Of a DNA stretch of 64,000 nt, positions 1 to 7,402 are shown piece after piece (the first letter of the stretch is position 1; each line of letters begins with the position of its first letter). The DNA is from Candidatus Eiseniibacteriota bacterium. Its GTDB lineage: Bacteria > Eisenbacteria > RBG-16-71-46 > CAIMUX01. The stretch lies in contig CAIMUX010000021.1 of NCBI GenBank assembly GCA_903844735.1, forward strand, positions 1 through 64,000, in the 5' to 3' direction. The notes under the pieces were generated by a model. That model did not search any database and was not told the DNA's origin. It was given only the letters and a program-made list of their open reading frames with translations. The position numbers and the translations under genes are program-made.

Positions 1-118
1 GAGAAAACCCCCTCCGGACGCTTAGAGCAAGCTTCGCGAGGGGGTCATTTCTACGGTTCCTGAGGGACGCAGACCCCGGAACCTCAGCTTCCATGATCCA
101 AAACCCGGCCTCGAACCC

Positions 119-733
119 TCAGATTCCGTGCTCACGCTCACGCGCGAGTGGGGTCCGGGCGAGCGCCAGGTCCCATATTCCGCGGACGGAGTCGAACCGA
201 TCGGGGTCGGGAGTGATCGTCCGATCAATTCGATCGTTGAGGTATCCCAGTGGCGGCCGACCAGTCACCCAGCCCTGCATGAGCTTGGCCCGGTTACCGC
301 GCTTCACGTTGTCCGAGAGATCGTCCACGTACTTCTTGGCCATCCCGAACTCGAGCTGCATCCAGAACTTATCATCACCCCGGTTCGAAAAGCTTCGGCC
401 AGGCGTGATGATTTCGGACACCATGTCCCGGTCCAGAGCCCAGATGAGGGCGCCCCCATCAACGGGGTTGCGAGCCAACCGGTCGAGCTTCCAACAGAGG
501 ATGCCCGCCACCTTGCGTTGCTCGAGTCGCTGCATCAACTGGCCGAAGATCGGGCGCCCGGGGCCTTTCGCCGATCGCGACTCGGACAGCACCTCGGAGA
601 CCTCAAACCCACCGCGAGCGGCGACAGCCCGAAGCTCCTGGATTTGGGATCCGATCGAGAGCACCTGCCGATCCTCGGACTCCGAGGATTTGCGGGCGTA
701 GATGATGTAGGGGAGGGGTGAGGGCATAGGCAA
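119..733 (-). CDS. Serine recombinase, catalytic domain only (probably truncated)
   Basis: The 204-residue product carries a resolvase/invertase catalytic domain. The N-terminal YIIYARKSSESEDRQ stretch contains the nucleophilic serine region, followed by an ILCWKLDRLARNP helix and the FGMAKKYVDDLSDNVKRG region that leads to the DNA-binding half. Large serine recombinases continue for 300 or more residues with a recombinase domain and a zinc ribbon; this one stops soon after the catalytic domain. The remaining 118 bases keep no clear recombinase frame, so a frameshift or nonsense change is likely. It is a different subfamily from the integrase at the other end. It probably marks an older integration event or a partly decayed second recombinase. 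Confidence 0.75.
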   Translation of the reverse strand: MPMPSPLPYIIYARKSSESEDRQVLSIGSQIQELRAVAARGGFEVSEVLSESRSAKGPGRPIFGQLMQRLEQRKVAGILCWKLDRLARNPVDGGALIWALDRDMVSEIITPGRSFSNRGDDKFWMQLEFGMAKKYVDDLSDNVKRGNRAKLMQGWVTGRPPLGYLNDRIDRTITPDPDRFDSVRGIWDLALARTPLAREREHGI

Positions 734-773
734 GAAGCTTGGTTAACGATTATGCGGCATCATGTCTTGGCTG

Positions 774-971
774 TCAAACGGATGGTGGTTCGAACCCGTC
801 CCTAAAGGCGCGCCGCGCGGCCGAGGCACGCTCGATCAGACGGAAGAATCGCAATAGCCGCCAACCCATTTCGTCGGCCGTCTGGTCCGGTAACGTCTCT
901 CCCGTGCTCTCTTTCCATGCTGCGATGAGTTCCGATCGTGCCCTTGCTGAAAGGCGTAGGCTGGGTGTCAT
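774..971 (-). CDS. Small hypothetical protein upstream of the recombinase
   Basis: This 65-residue protein has the pattern SARARSELIAAWKESTG followed by DQTADEMGWRLLRFFRLIER. It resembles the small helical proteins often found just before serine recombinases in mobile elements, with a Trp/Glu-rich first helix and a leucine-rich second helix. It lies on the same strand 40 bp upstream of the recombinase, so co-transcription is plausible. Its last residues run into a tRNA T-arm-like sequence. No function is assigned, no strong ribosome site was seen, and the call rests on pattern recall only. Confidence 0.45.
   Translation of the reverse strand: MTPSLRLSARARSELIAAWKESTGETLPDQTADEMGWRLLRFFRLIERASAARRAFRDGFEPPSV
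784..808 (+). other. tRNA T-arm-like remnant
   Basis: GGTGG, then the canonical loop TTCGAAC, then CCGTC form a five-pair T-stem with two wobble pairs, followed by CCTAAAGG, which could be an acceptor strand. No matching 5' acceptor half or anticodon stem is found upstream, so this is at most a 3' tRNA fragment. Such fragments are often left by elements that integrate at tRNA genes. Confidence 0.3.
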
Positions 972-1053
972 GTAGTAGATGATGACATGATGTCGGATCC
1001 GCCATAGCGGGGATGACGGCGATACGTGGTGTCAACCTGTGCGAATCTTAGCC

Positions 1054-1062
1054 TTATCCACA
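1054..1062 (+). promoter_or_regulatory. Perfect DnaA box
   Basis: TTATCCACA matches the DnaA consensus exactly. It lies 67 bp before the first gene of the putative replication block. One box alone does not make an origin, but its place just ahead of replication-like genes is suggestive. Confidence 0.45.
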
Positions 1063-1128
1063 AGATGCGTCTGATTGTGCACATCGCCCCCTCTATTGGG
1101 TTTCGTTTTGTGCGGGTATTCTGAAGGC

Positions 1129-1404
1129 ATGATCCAGTTCACGCTTCGCAGACTGCGAGGAAAGGCGCGGTTTCCGAACTGTATCCGCGAGTACCGACTC
1201 CGAGCTGGCCTGAGTCAGGCCATGCTCGGAAAGCTCATCGGGAAAAGTCGGTCCGCCGTGTCATGCTGGGAGCGCGGGCGGAAGCTCCCCAGGCTGCCGG
1301 ATCTCTTTCGGTTGGCGCGCGCCCTCAGCACGCTGGCCGAATCCCTCTACGCCGAGTTCTACTTCCCGAAACACGATGACGATACTAACCCCGACCCTCA
1401 GTGA
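1129..1404 (+). CDS. XRE-type helix-turn-helix protein
   Basis: The 91-residue product contains a Cro/C1-type HTH from about residue 18 to 70: IREYRLRAGLSQAMLGKLIG, then KSRSAVSCWERGRKLP, the recognition-helix and turn pattern typical of XRE regulators. The ATG is chosen because GAAGG lies just upstream; an in-frame ATG 54 bp earlier would add a tail unlike the family. Its stop overlaps the GTG start of the next gene by four bases, so the two are probably translationally coupled. It is likely the regulator of the replication block. Its target is not identified. Confidence 0.8.
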   Translation: MIQFTLRRLRGKARFPNCIREYRLRAGLSQAMLGKLIGKSRSAVSCWERGRKLPRLPDLFRLARALSTLAESLYAEFYFPKHDDDTNPDPQ

Positions 1405-2015
1405 CTGACCGACGTATCCCAGTCCGCGCGCTTGACGCAGCGATTCGCGTGTCCAATTCGGTTGACTCAATCGGAAACAGCCTGTTTCTGTACGTGGCTT
1501 TGATTGGCCGCGCCGGATCAAACGGCACGGTGATCGTGACTCGGGCGCGCGTCGCCGGTGAACTCGCTGTAGAGGAAGGCCGCATCGACCGTTGGCTTGT
1601 CCGCCTGGTCGCCGCCGGACTTGTCCATGTGCATTCGCCATTGCCGTACCTTGTCGCCCGCCTCGTTTCGTGGTCTGGCGAAGTGGCGTCGGAGCGCGAG
1701 AATCCGAGCAATTCCGAAGCTTTTTCCGAATCACATATTGAAGATAGCTATAGCTATCAGAGCAATAAGCTATTAGGGAAGCAGGCTATAGCTATCGGGG
1801 ATGGGGGTGCGGGGGAAGGGGGGCTTCGTAAACTCGCCCGGGAGGTGGTCGGACCGGCGATCGAGGCCGAGCTGCCGACGATCCTGTCCCGGCATTCCGC
1901 CGATCACGTCGCCCGCATGCTGGAGCGGGTGCGCCGCACACCCTCGGACAGGATTCGCAAGTCCAGGCTTGCCCTGTTCCGTTATCTCATCGCTAAAGAC
2001 AAGACTGACCCATGA
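1401..2015 (+). CDS. Putative replication protein with winged helix (paralogue 1)
   Basis: The product has 204 residues. Residues about 25-95 look like a winged helix (FLYVALIGRAGSNGTV, ARVAGELAVEEGRIDRWL). A low-complexity linker follows at about 100-135. The C-terminal segment ends in RIRKSRLALFRYLIAK, a motif shared with the next gene (EIRRSRTALFLYLLK), so the two are paralogues with the same layout. The start is GTG, overlapping the previous stop as GTGA; the end overlaps the next ATG as ATGA. The layout resembles phage O-type initiators (DNA-binding head, linker, partner-binding tail). The linker DNA is strikingly AT-rich and palindromic. A replication role is inferred. Confidence 0.6.
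   Translation: MTDRRIPVRALDAAIRVSNSVDSIGNSLFLYVALIGRAGSNGTVIVTRARVAGELAVEEGRIDRWLVRLVAAGLVHVHSPLPYLVARLVSWSGEVASERENPSNSEAFSESHIEDSYSYQSNKLLGKQAIAIGDGGAGEGGLRKLAREVVGPAIEAELPTILSRHSADHVARMLERVRRTPSDRIRKSRLALFRYLIAKDKTDP
1743..1796. repeat. AT-rich palindrome and direct repeat inside a coding region
   Basis: GATAGCTATAGCTATC (1743-1758) is a perfect 16-bp palindrome, and its last 12 bases, GCTATAGCTATC, recur at 1785-1796. They lie in the linker of the first winged-helix protein, in an AT-rich patch (about 1690-1800) within a GC-rich gene. In lambdoid phages the origin occupies the linker of gene O, so this may be an embedded origin. Confidence 0.5.
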
Positions 2016-2566
2016 CCCGTCAGCCCACCCCCATCACGATCCGACTCGACCGAGGGCTCCTGGAGCATCCGCAGGCGCTCCACATCCGCCGGATGCGGTC
2101 GGCCGTCTGGCTCTACCTCGGACTCCTCGCTCGACTGCCCGCCGGCCAGAACACGCTGGAGCTGGACACGGCGGAGATCGCTTCTGCCATGGCGCTTCCC
2201 AGCGGAACCGTCCGCAGCTGGCTCGGGCATCTCCGAACGCGTCGCTATGTGAGACTCCAGCGTTCCGGACAAACCGTCCGCGTAACTGTCCGGCACCTTC
2301 CCCAGCTGCCGGCGCAGGCTGAGTCGCCGCCGGAGATCAAACGGTTCTTCTCCGTCGGGAAGCTGGAGCGGGCACTCGGGGAGACCGGGGACCGAGGAGC
2401 GCTCGAATCGGCGCTTGAGCTCCACGACGACGCGATCATCAAACGCGCCCTCGCCGGCACGCTCGCCGTCCCGGCGGCCGAGATCCGCCGCTCACGCACC
2501 GCCTTATTTCTTTACCTACTCAAACACCATGCCCAAAGCCACCGCGAAAACGATCCTCGCCCTTGA
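2012..2566 (+). CDS. Putative replication protein with winged helix (paralogue 2)
   Basis: The 184-residue protein has a winged-helix region at about residues 15-95: SAVWLYLGLLARLPAGQNTL, then AEIASAMALPSGTVRSWLGH, then LRTRRYVRLQRSG as the wing. The tail ends in EIRRSRTALFLYLLK, matching the tail of the preceding gene. It starts at an ATG that overlaps the upstream stop and overlaps the following RuvC-like gene by 38 bp, so the four genes probably form one operon. DNA binding is well supported by the fold pattern; the biological role is inferred from context and is probably plasmid-like replication or copy control of the island. Confidence 0.6.
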   Translation: MTRQPTPITIRLDRGLLEHPQALHIRRMRSAVWLYLGLLARLPAGQNTLELDTAEIASAMALPSGTVRSWLGHLRTRRYVRLQRSGQTVRVTVRHLPQLPAQAESPPEIKRFFSVGKLERALGETGDRGALESALELHDDAIIKRALAGTLAVPAAEIRRSRTALFLYLLKHHAQSHRENDPRP

Positions 2567-3029
2567 TCCCGGCCTTCGGGATCTTGGGTACGCTATCCTC
2601 CGAGGAAGATCCCTGATCGAGTCGGGAGTCCTTCCGCTCCGGTTGCTGCCATCAAAGCAGCGCCTCCCCGCCGCCGTGAAGGCCATCGGCGACTGGATCG
2701 GTCAGTTCAGACCCTCGATTGTCGTCCTGGAAGCCACCCACCCGAACGGGGTCACGTCCCTCGATCGCGTGGACCGTCTGGCCCGTCGAGTTCGCCGCAT
2801 GGCGGCTCTCAAAGGCTTGACGGTCGCGACTTACGCACCCCAAACCGTCCGCAAGAGCCTCGTCGGCCACGGCTGGGCGAACAAACGCCAAACGGCCGAG
2901 GCTGTCGCCGGGCGTTTGCCTGCCCTGCGGGTCTATCTCACTCAGGACCGCCGCTGGAAGGAAGCGTACTTCCAGAACATGTTCGACGCCGTCGCGCTCG
3001 CTCTTCACCATCAGGCCACGGCCGCCTGA
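2529..3029 (+). CDS. RuvC-like Holliday-junction nuclease (paralogue 1)
   Basis: This 166-residue protein has the RNase H-fold signature of RuvC: an ALDPGLRDLGYAIL strand with the first aspartate, VVLEATHPNG with the second acidic residue, and QNMFDAVALALHH with the C-terminal acidic helix. The length matches RuvC nucleases (about 160-180). The ATG was chosen because residues before it lie within the upstream gene and are not RuvC-like. Members of this group in mobile elements probably resolve branched recombination or replication intermediates. A paralogue follows 173 bp downstream. Confidence 0.75.
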   Translation: MPKATAKTILALDPGLRDLGYAILRGRSLIESGVLPLRLLPSKQRLPAAVKAIGDWIGQFRPSIVVLEATHPNGVTSLDRVDRLARRVRRMAALKGLTVATYAPQTVRKSLVGHGWANKRQTAEAVAGRLPALRVYLTQDRRWKEAYFQNMFDAVALALHHQATAA

Positions 3030-3202
3030 ACCACTCATACAGCCCTCCCGGAGCCGATTCTTCGGCTGGAAAGCCAGGCGGTTTCCATCTTGCGGGCCGT
3101 CGCCGCGGACATCGTGGTCACCCGCGCAAGGCGGGTCCACACCGTCGCGGTCACTCGGGAGGGCACGCACCTTCCATTTACTTCCTCACCTTCAATTCAC
3201 CC

Positions 3203-3742
3203 ATGGAACCAACCATCCTCGGTATCGACCCTGGCACGAGTCAGATGGGCGTCGCGGTCCTTCGGGGCTCGACGCTCCTCGCCTTCGGGGTCAAGACGCT
3301 ACGCAACGGCGAGCGGCCGCATGACGTGATCGGGCAGGCCCGTCGGGTCGTGCTTGGCTACGTGGAGGACTACAATCCATCGATCGTCGCCATCGAAAAG
3401 CCGCTGCTCTTCCCCACCAAGCGCGCCGCGCTCGTCTCCGTTATCGTCCAGGAACTCCATGCCCGTTCCCGCGAGGTCGGCATGAGGGTCGTCGAGATCG
3501 CCCCCCGGGAGGTTCGGCGGATCGTGGTCGGGAATCCTCACGCGAAGAAACTAGAGGTGGCCCAAGCCATCGTGCGCATTGGGTTTCCGGACCTTGCCGT
3601 GAAGCTACCCCAGGGACCGCCGCATCCGGTGCTCGGCTACAAACCGAAGGACAAGTATTGGCTTCACATGTTCGACGCGCTGGCGGTGGCCCTGGCGATC
3701 CAGAGACAAGACCAAAGCGGGTCACGCGGAGCGGCACGTTAG
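3203..3742 (+). CDS. RuvC-like Holliday-junction nuclease (paralogue 2)
   Basis: The 179-residue product again shows the RuvC-type acidic triad: ILGIDPGTSQMGVAVL near the N-terminus, SIVAIEKPLLFPTKRAA with the second acidic residue, and WLHMFDALAVALAIQ near the C-terminus. It shares the fold but little close identity with the preceding paralogue, so the pair may be an old duplication or act as a heteromeric nuclease. A short stretch very similar to its 3' end reappears 1.8 kb downstream, after the caspase/TM genes, which suggests that those genes were inserted at this point. Confidence 0.75.
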   Translation: MEPTILGIDPGTSQMGVAVLRGSTLLAFGVKTLRNGERPHDVIGQARRVVLGYVEDYNPSIVAIEKPLLFPTKRAALVSVIVQELHARSREVGMRVVEIAPREVRRIVVGNPHAKKLEVAQAIVRIGFPDLAVKLPQGPPHPVLGYKPKDKYWLHMFDALAVALAIQRQDQSGSRGAAR

Positions 3743-3855
3743 GGCGCAAGACACTTCATCGCAACGCTTTCCACGAATGGCTTGCGGTCGGCGTTGTGAT
3801 GGCCTAATGCTCTGCCCTGGTGTATCGAGGATCCGACTTGCTTGGAGATGTACTC

Positions 3856-4677
3856 ATGGGCGGAGAGCCGCACGCAGATTCCGCACTCGTCCGACCCAAG
3901 TGGCCGGACATGAGAATCCAGCACTTGGTCCACGAGACTGACGATTTCATCGTTGCCATCGACCCTGAACTCGACTTGGATTGGGAAACGACCGATGAGT
4001 ACGATGCGACCGGGCCCAAAGAGCCCTTGCGCCACAACGAGATTCTGAACCTCGCCGCTTCACTAGAGTGCATACCGAATGACCACCAGAAGCGTTCGGT
4101 CCGTATCAACTTCAAGCGGATGATCGGCGAAGGCATCGCGCGCTCCCTCAAGCACGACTACGACAACGCCCAGCGAATCCTCGACGATGCGTTGAGCTAT
4201 ATCAAGGTACGGAACGTTGAATCGGCCAGGTCATGGCAGATCATGACCGGATTCGTTGCAGCGACTGTGCTCGGAGTCGCTGCGCTGACTATGTGGACGC
4301 TTCGAGTAGAGCTCAGTCTTCTATGGGGTCACACCGCATTTCTCTTCGTTTTCGCGGCGCTGCCCGGCGGCCTCGGAGCTGTCCTGTCCATGCTGTTCCG
4401 GATCGGGCACAGCTTTCCGTCGAGCGAGGCTCCGTGCCGCCTGCACGTGCTCGAAGCCGTTTCACGGGTGCTCGCGGGGTGCCTTTCCGGAGTGGCCGTT
4501 GCGGCTGCGATCAAGGCGGGAGTGGTCCTCTCGGTTCTTCGGGACAAACCAGGAACTTCAGCCCTCATCATCAGCAGCCTGGCGGCGGGAGTCAGCGAAC
4601 GGTGGGTTCCGTCACTCCTGGTCCACCTTCACAAGTCTTCTATCGAGGGTCCAAAGGGAAGGGACGACACGCAATGA
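3856..4677 (+). CDS. Four-TM membrane protein paired with a caspase-like protease
   Basis: The 273-residue protein has a soluble N-terminal half followed by about four hydrophobic segments: MTGFVAATVLGVAALTMW, then AFLFVFAALPGGLGAVLSML, then a Gly/Ala-rich helix pair, and SALIISSLAAGVSERWVPSL. The GLGAVLS and AGVSERWVP patterns recur in predicted membrane proteins of conflict-type loci. The ATG was chosen for GGAG eight bases upstream; a GTG 36 bp earlier is possible. The last four bases overlap the start of the caspase gene, so the two are surely co-translated. A likely role is a membrane effector or anchor whose partner is the protease, but the function is not known. Confidence 0.6.
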   Translation: MGGEPHADSALVRPKWPDMRIQHLVHETDDFIVAIDPELDLDWETTDEYDATGPKEPLRHNEILNLAASLECIPNDHQKRSVRINFKRMIGEGIARSLKHDYDNAQRILDDALSYIKVRNVESARSWQIMTGFVAATVLGVAALTMWTLRVELSLLWGHTAFLFVFAALPGGLGAVLSMLFRIGHSFPSSEAPCRLHVLEAVSRVLAGCLSGVAVAAAIKAGVVLSVLRDKPGTSALIISSLAAGVSERWVPSLLVHLHKSSIEGPKGRDDTQ

Positions 4678-5423
4678 ACAGACGGGCGATTATCATTTCA
4701 AATCCCGGAGAACCGGGTGCGGAGAACTTCTGTGAGGGTGTGAACAAGGACGTCACATCGTATACAAGGTTCTTGAAGACCCCGGTTGGTGGATTGTGGT
4801 TCGATGCCGAGGTCATTCACTATGCACGCCCGAGCGCCGCAGAGATCCTCGGAGCAGTTGCGGATCTTGCCCGAGTCGAATACTCGGTCATTATCTTCTC
4901 CGGCCATGGCTTCTACTCCACGACCAGACTCACCACAGTGCTGGAACTACGAGGTGGTCAACAGATCGACGCAAATGCCTTGCGTCTTCGATCGGGCCGG
5001 CAGAGCTTGATCCTGGATTGTTGCAGGGAGAAGCACCCGGAACTCCCTCGCGAAATCAGCTTCGGGATGAGAGTCCTCAAGGCCGCTGCTCGGATCAATC
5101 CGGAGAACTGCAGACGCCTCTACGACCAGCGCATTCTGGAATGCCCGCAAGAGCTGGTCGCACTCTACGCTTGCGGTGTCGGGCAGACTGCCGCGGACAT
5201 GAGCGACACGGGAGGTGTCTACTCTCACAACCTTCTCACAGGGGCGAGCGAATGGGCCGAGAACCTAAACATCAATACCTCGGTGAACCACAGCATCCTC
5301 TCGATTGCGACCGCGCACGAGAACGCCGCTGCACGGGTGCGGCATGTCAGAGGCGATAGGCAGACACCGACCATTGAGAAGCCGAGAAGTGAGCCGTACT
5401 ACCCGTTCTGCGTAGTAGCCTGA
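4674..5423 (+). CDS. Caspase-like cysteine protease (peptidase C14 type)
   Basis: The 249-residue protein shows a caspase/metacaspase dyad. The histidine is in YSVIIFSGHGF (His78) and the cysteine is in SLILDCCREK, with Cys117 in the DxC position after a hydrophobic strand. A further strand, ELVALYACGVGQTA, and a substrate-loop-like GGVYSHNLLTGA follow, as in C14 domains. It is a single domain without an obvious fused sensor. The ATG overlaps the upstream stop, so it pairs with the four-TM protein. Bacterial caspase-like proteases are frequent effectors of abortive infection and programmed cell death; that role is inferred here from the family and the defence-rich context. Confidence 0.75.
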   Translation: MNRRAIIISNPGEPGAENFCEGVNKDVTSYTRFLKTPVGGLWFDAEVIHYARPSAAEILGAVADLARVEYSVIIFSGHGFYSTTRLTTVLELRGGQQIDANALRLRSGRQSLILDCCREKHPELPREISFGMRVLKAAARINPENCRRLYDQRILECPQELVALYACGVGQTAADMSDTGGVYSHNLLTGASEWAENLNINTSVNHSILSIATAHENAAARVRHVRGDRQTPTIEKPRSEPYYPFCVVA

Positions 5424-5514
5424 CCCTCGCGTCCACCTCGTTCTGCAAGTCGGCCGAGTGGCGGGCAGACGGAGGCGGCACGTTCGTCCTTCAGGCAGGT
5501 CCGATGAACCTGCA

Positions 5515-5598
5515 TGGCTCCATATGTTCGACGCGCTCGCTGTGGCCCTGGCCGCCAGGATGAGCGTGCCCTCTTGCGAACCCGAGCCGGCGGGTTAG
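5515..5598 (+). pseudogene. Relic of the 3' end of a RuvC-like gene
   Basis: Translation gives WLHMFDALAVALAARMS and a short tail to a TAG. The first 13 residues are identical to the C-terminal segment of the second RuvC-like protein. At the DNA level about 34 of the first 38 bases match, with silent differences, so it is a diverged homologue rather than a fresh copy. It has no upstream half. It lies just beyond the caspase gene and therefore brackets the caspase/TM cassette. Confidence 0.6.
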
Positions 5599-6311
5599 GG
5601 AAACGGGCGCTCCGAAGGCGCGGCCCCCAATGGACGTGTTGAGTCTGGGACCCCTGCGGCGTCGGGGAGCTGCACCGACTCCAGAACGGTCCAGCGTTGA
5701 TTCTCATGACCGACATCCACGAGCTGGAGCGCCGCAAACCGGACATCCTGCGGAAGCTGGATGTACCGGGCGCAAAGCGCCTCCATTGCGGGAGTCTCTG
5801 TTGGTGCCACCGTCGCGACGGTGACATGCGGATCGAAGCTCTCCCGGACCTTGTAGGAGCCGTATCGCCGGACAAGTGTTCGTTGCGCCGCAAGGAGGGA
5901 TTCCCACCGAGCATCGAGATGGGGTCGTAGCGCCGGGTGGCCGGTGAGAATGGGCTCCACGAGATCGAGTACCCGATCATGGAGCACACGCGGTCCGTCA
6001 CCTTCAAGCGTCACGGTGATCGTCGTGCCACGGCTGACCGACAGCGCTGCTGCCCGCGCGACTAGGCGCGTCGTATCGAAGCGGGCGGTTCGGAAGGCCT
6101 CTCGAAGCGCTCGCAGGCCGGACTCGTCGGTGCCGGAGATGATGAATGTAAGGTGCGCCGGAAATCGCGCGTCGTCGATGACATTCCGGTTTGCTGTCGC
6201 TTGGGTGATCGCCATGCTCGCCCGCGTAACCTCGGAGCGGATCGGTTCCGCGGGAATTGCGCAGACGGCGAAGGAGATGGTCGCGAGCGGTGGTTTGTCC
6301 GATTGAGTCAT
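5595..6311 (-). CDS. 2H phosphoesterase (2'-5' RNA ligase-like)
   Basis: The 238-residue protein carries the two histidine motifs of the 2H phosphoesterase superfamily: AHLTFI (His53, Thr55) and PHVTVAT (His162, Thr164), spaced about 110 residues apart as in LigT/2'-5' RNA ligase-like proteins. These enzymes hydrolyse 2'-5' or cyclic phosphodiester bonds in RNA or small nucleotides. Its ATG overlaps the stop of the DUF4062 gene by four bases, so the two are expressed together. In a defence setting a 2H enzyme could degrade a nucleotide signal or damage RNA. Both catalytic motifs look intact. The exact substrate is unknown. Confidence 0.75.
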   Translation of the reverse strand: MTQSDKPPLATISFAVCAIPAEPIRSEVTRASMAITQATANRNVIDDARFPAHLTFIISGTDESGLRALREAFRTARFDTTRLVARAAALSVSRGTTITVTLEGDGPRVLHDRVLDLVEPILTGHPALRPHLDARWESLLAAQRTLVRRYGSYKVRESFDPHVTVATVAPTETPAMEALCARYIQLPQDVRFAALQLVDVGHENQRWTVLESVQLPDAAGVPDSTRPLGAAPSERPFP

Positions 6312-7402
6312 ATGTGTTGTTCTTCTGGTGGTACAGCCTCGGCGGCTGCGAACACGTTGTTAAAGTCGTCCAGGCATTGGTCGAGGAGTGGCCCCGGCCG
6401 AAGGCGGATCACGGGGCTCGGCGCCCGATCCCGTCGATACGAGTAGACAGCAAGGAAGCCGCCAGTGTCGAATAGATAGAGCGCATGCGTGAAGTCCATG
6501 GGCGCGAAGCGAACCTCGACCGATCCGGACTGGCCTTCAGCCAACGCACGGAAGTCACGCACTGCCTCCCACACCGTATTCGCAAGCGTCTCCGGGGTGG
6601 ATTGAATCCTCGAACACATCACCTGAAGGCAGGCGGAGCGCGGGTTGGGCGCTGGGAGCAGGACACGTATGTCGCCCCCTCTAACGACGATTGCGCGAAG
6701 ATCGTTCAAGAACGTGTTCCGCCAAGTCCGGCTGTACATGAAGAGGAGACTGGCGGAGCGGCACTCTCGCATGAGCGCCGACCATTCCTCGGTCGGGACG
6801 CGAACGAAGTCCGTGAGCGCATCAGCCCTGGCGTTCCTGTCTGAGAGGTCGAAGGCGACTTGGATGAGATGCGTATGGAGGAGGGTGCTGAACTCCTCTA
6901 TTGTACCATACCTCGCAGTCAGTCCAGGATGCGGTCCATCCGCCGCGAACTGTGCACGGAATGCCTGGACGCGCGCGAGCTGCTCGGTCGAGACCGACTG
7001 CGGCGGCACCGGCTGGTCGGAGAAATAGACGATGATCCTAGGCAGGCTCGTCGGCGACCCTCCGTCGCGGCGCCACCTTTCAAGAGCGCGGTGGAATTCC
7101 TCTTCCGTGCCGGAGCCGTACGACCGGCCCTCACTATCGGCGGATCCCGTGGCCGTGCCGAACCGGGACCAGAGAAGCCCGACAAAGACATCGGAGCGTT
7201 CGATCAGCGGGTTGATAAGCGCCTGCGGTCTGCCCATGCCGGGGACGGTATGCGTCTCCCAACCGACGACATCGAGCGTCACGGAGAGCGCATGACCGAT
7301 CTCCTGGTTAACGCGGGTGACGACCCGCCCGACCGTAGCCCGTGCCTCCGTGACGTCGCTCGGGGCCGCGATGAAGACCGTGATTCTCCGATTCCATGCC
7401 AT
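6308..7402 (-). CDS. DUF4062 protein with a PLD-like C-terminal region
   Basis: The 364-residue product begins with RITVFIAAPSDVTEAR, the signature of DUF4062, a Rossmann-like domain comparable to TIR and other nucleotide-handling domains, running to about residue 170. It contains INPLIERSDVFVGLLWSRFG and GTEEEFHRALE, typical of the domain. The C-terminal 160 residues (SLLFMYSRTWRNTFL, IRVLLPAPNPRS, YLFDTGGFLAVYSYRR) look like a phospholipase-D-like fold in which the HKD catalytic motif is not evident. GGAGG lies upstream of the start. The gene leads a two-gene unit with the 2H phosphoesterase and faces away from the recombination block. A sensor or effector role in defence is inferred. Confidence 0.65.
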   Translation of the reverse strand: MAWNRRITVFIAAPSDVTEARATVGRVVTRVNQEIGHALSVTLDVVGWETHTVPGMGRPQALINPLIERSDVFVGLLWSRFGTATGSADSEGRSYGSGTEEEFHRALERWRRDGGSPTSLPRIIVYFSDQPVPPQSVSTEQLARVQAFRAQFAADGPHPGLTARYGTIEEFSTLLHTHLIQVAFDLSDRNARADALTDFVRVPTEEWSALMRECRSASLLFMYSRTWRNTFLNDLRAIVVRGGDIRVLLPAPNPRSACLQVMCSRIQSTPETLANTVWEAVRDFRALAEGQSGSVEVRFAPMDFTHALYLFDTGGFLAVYSYRRDRAPSPVIRLRPGPLLDQCLDDFNNVFAAAEAVPPEEQHI

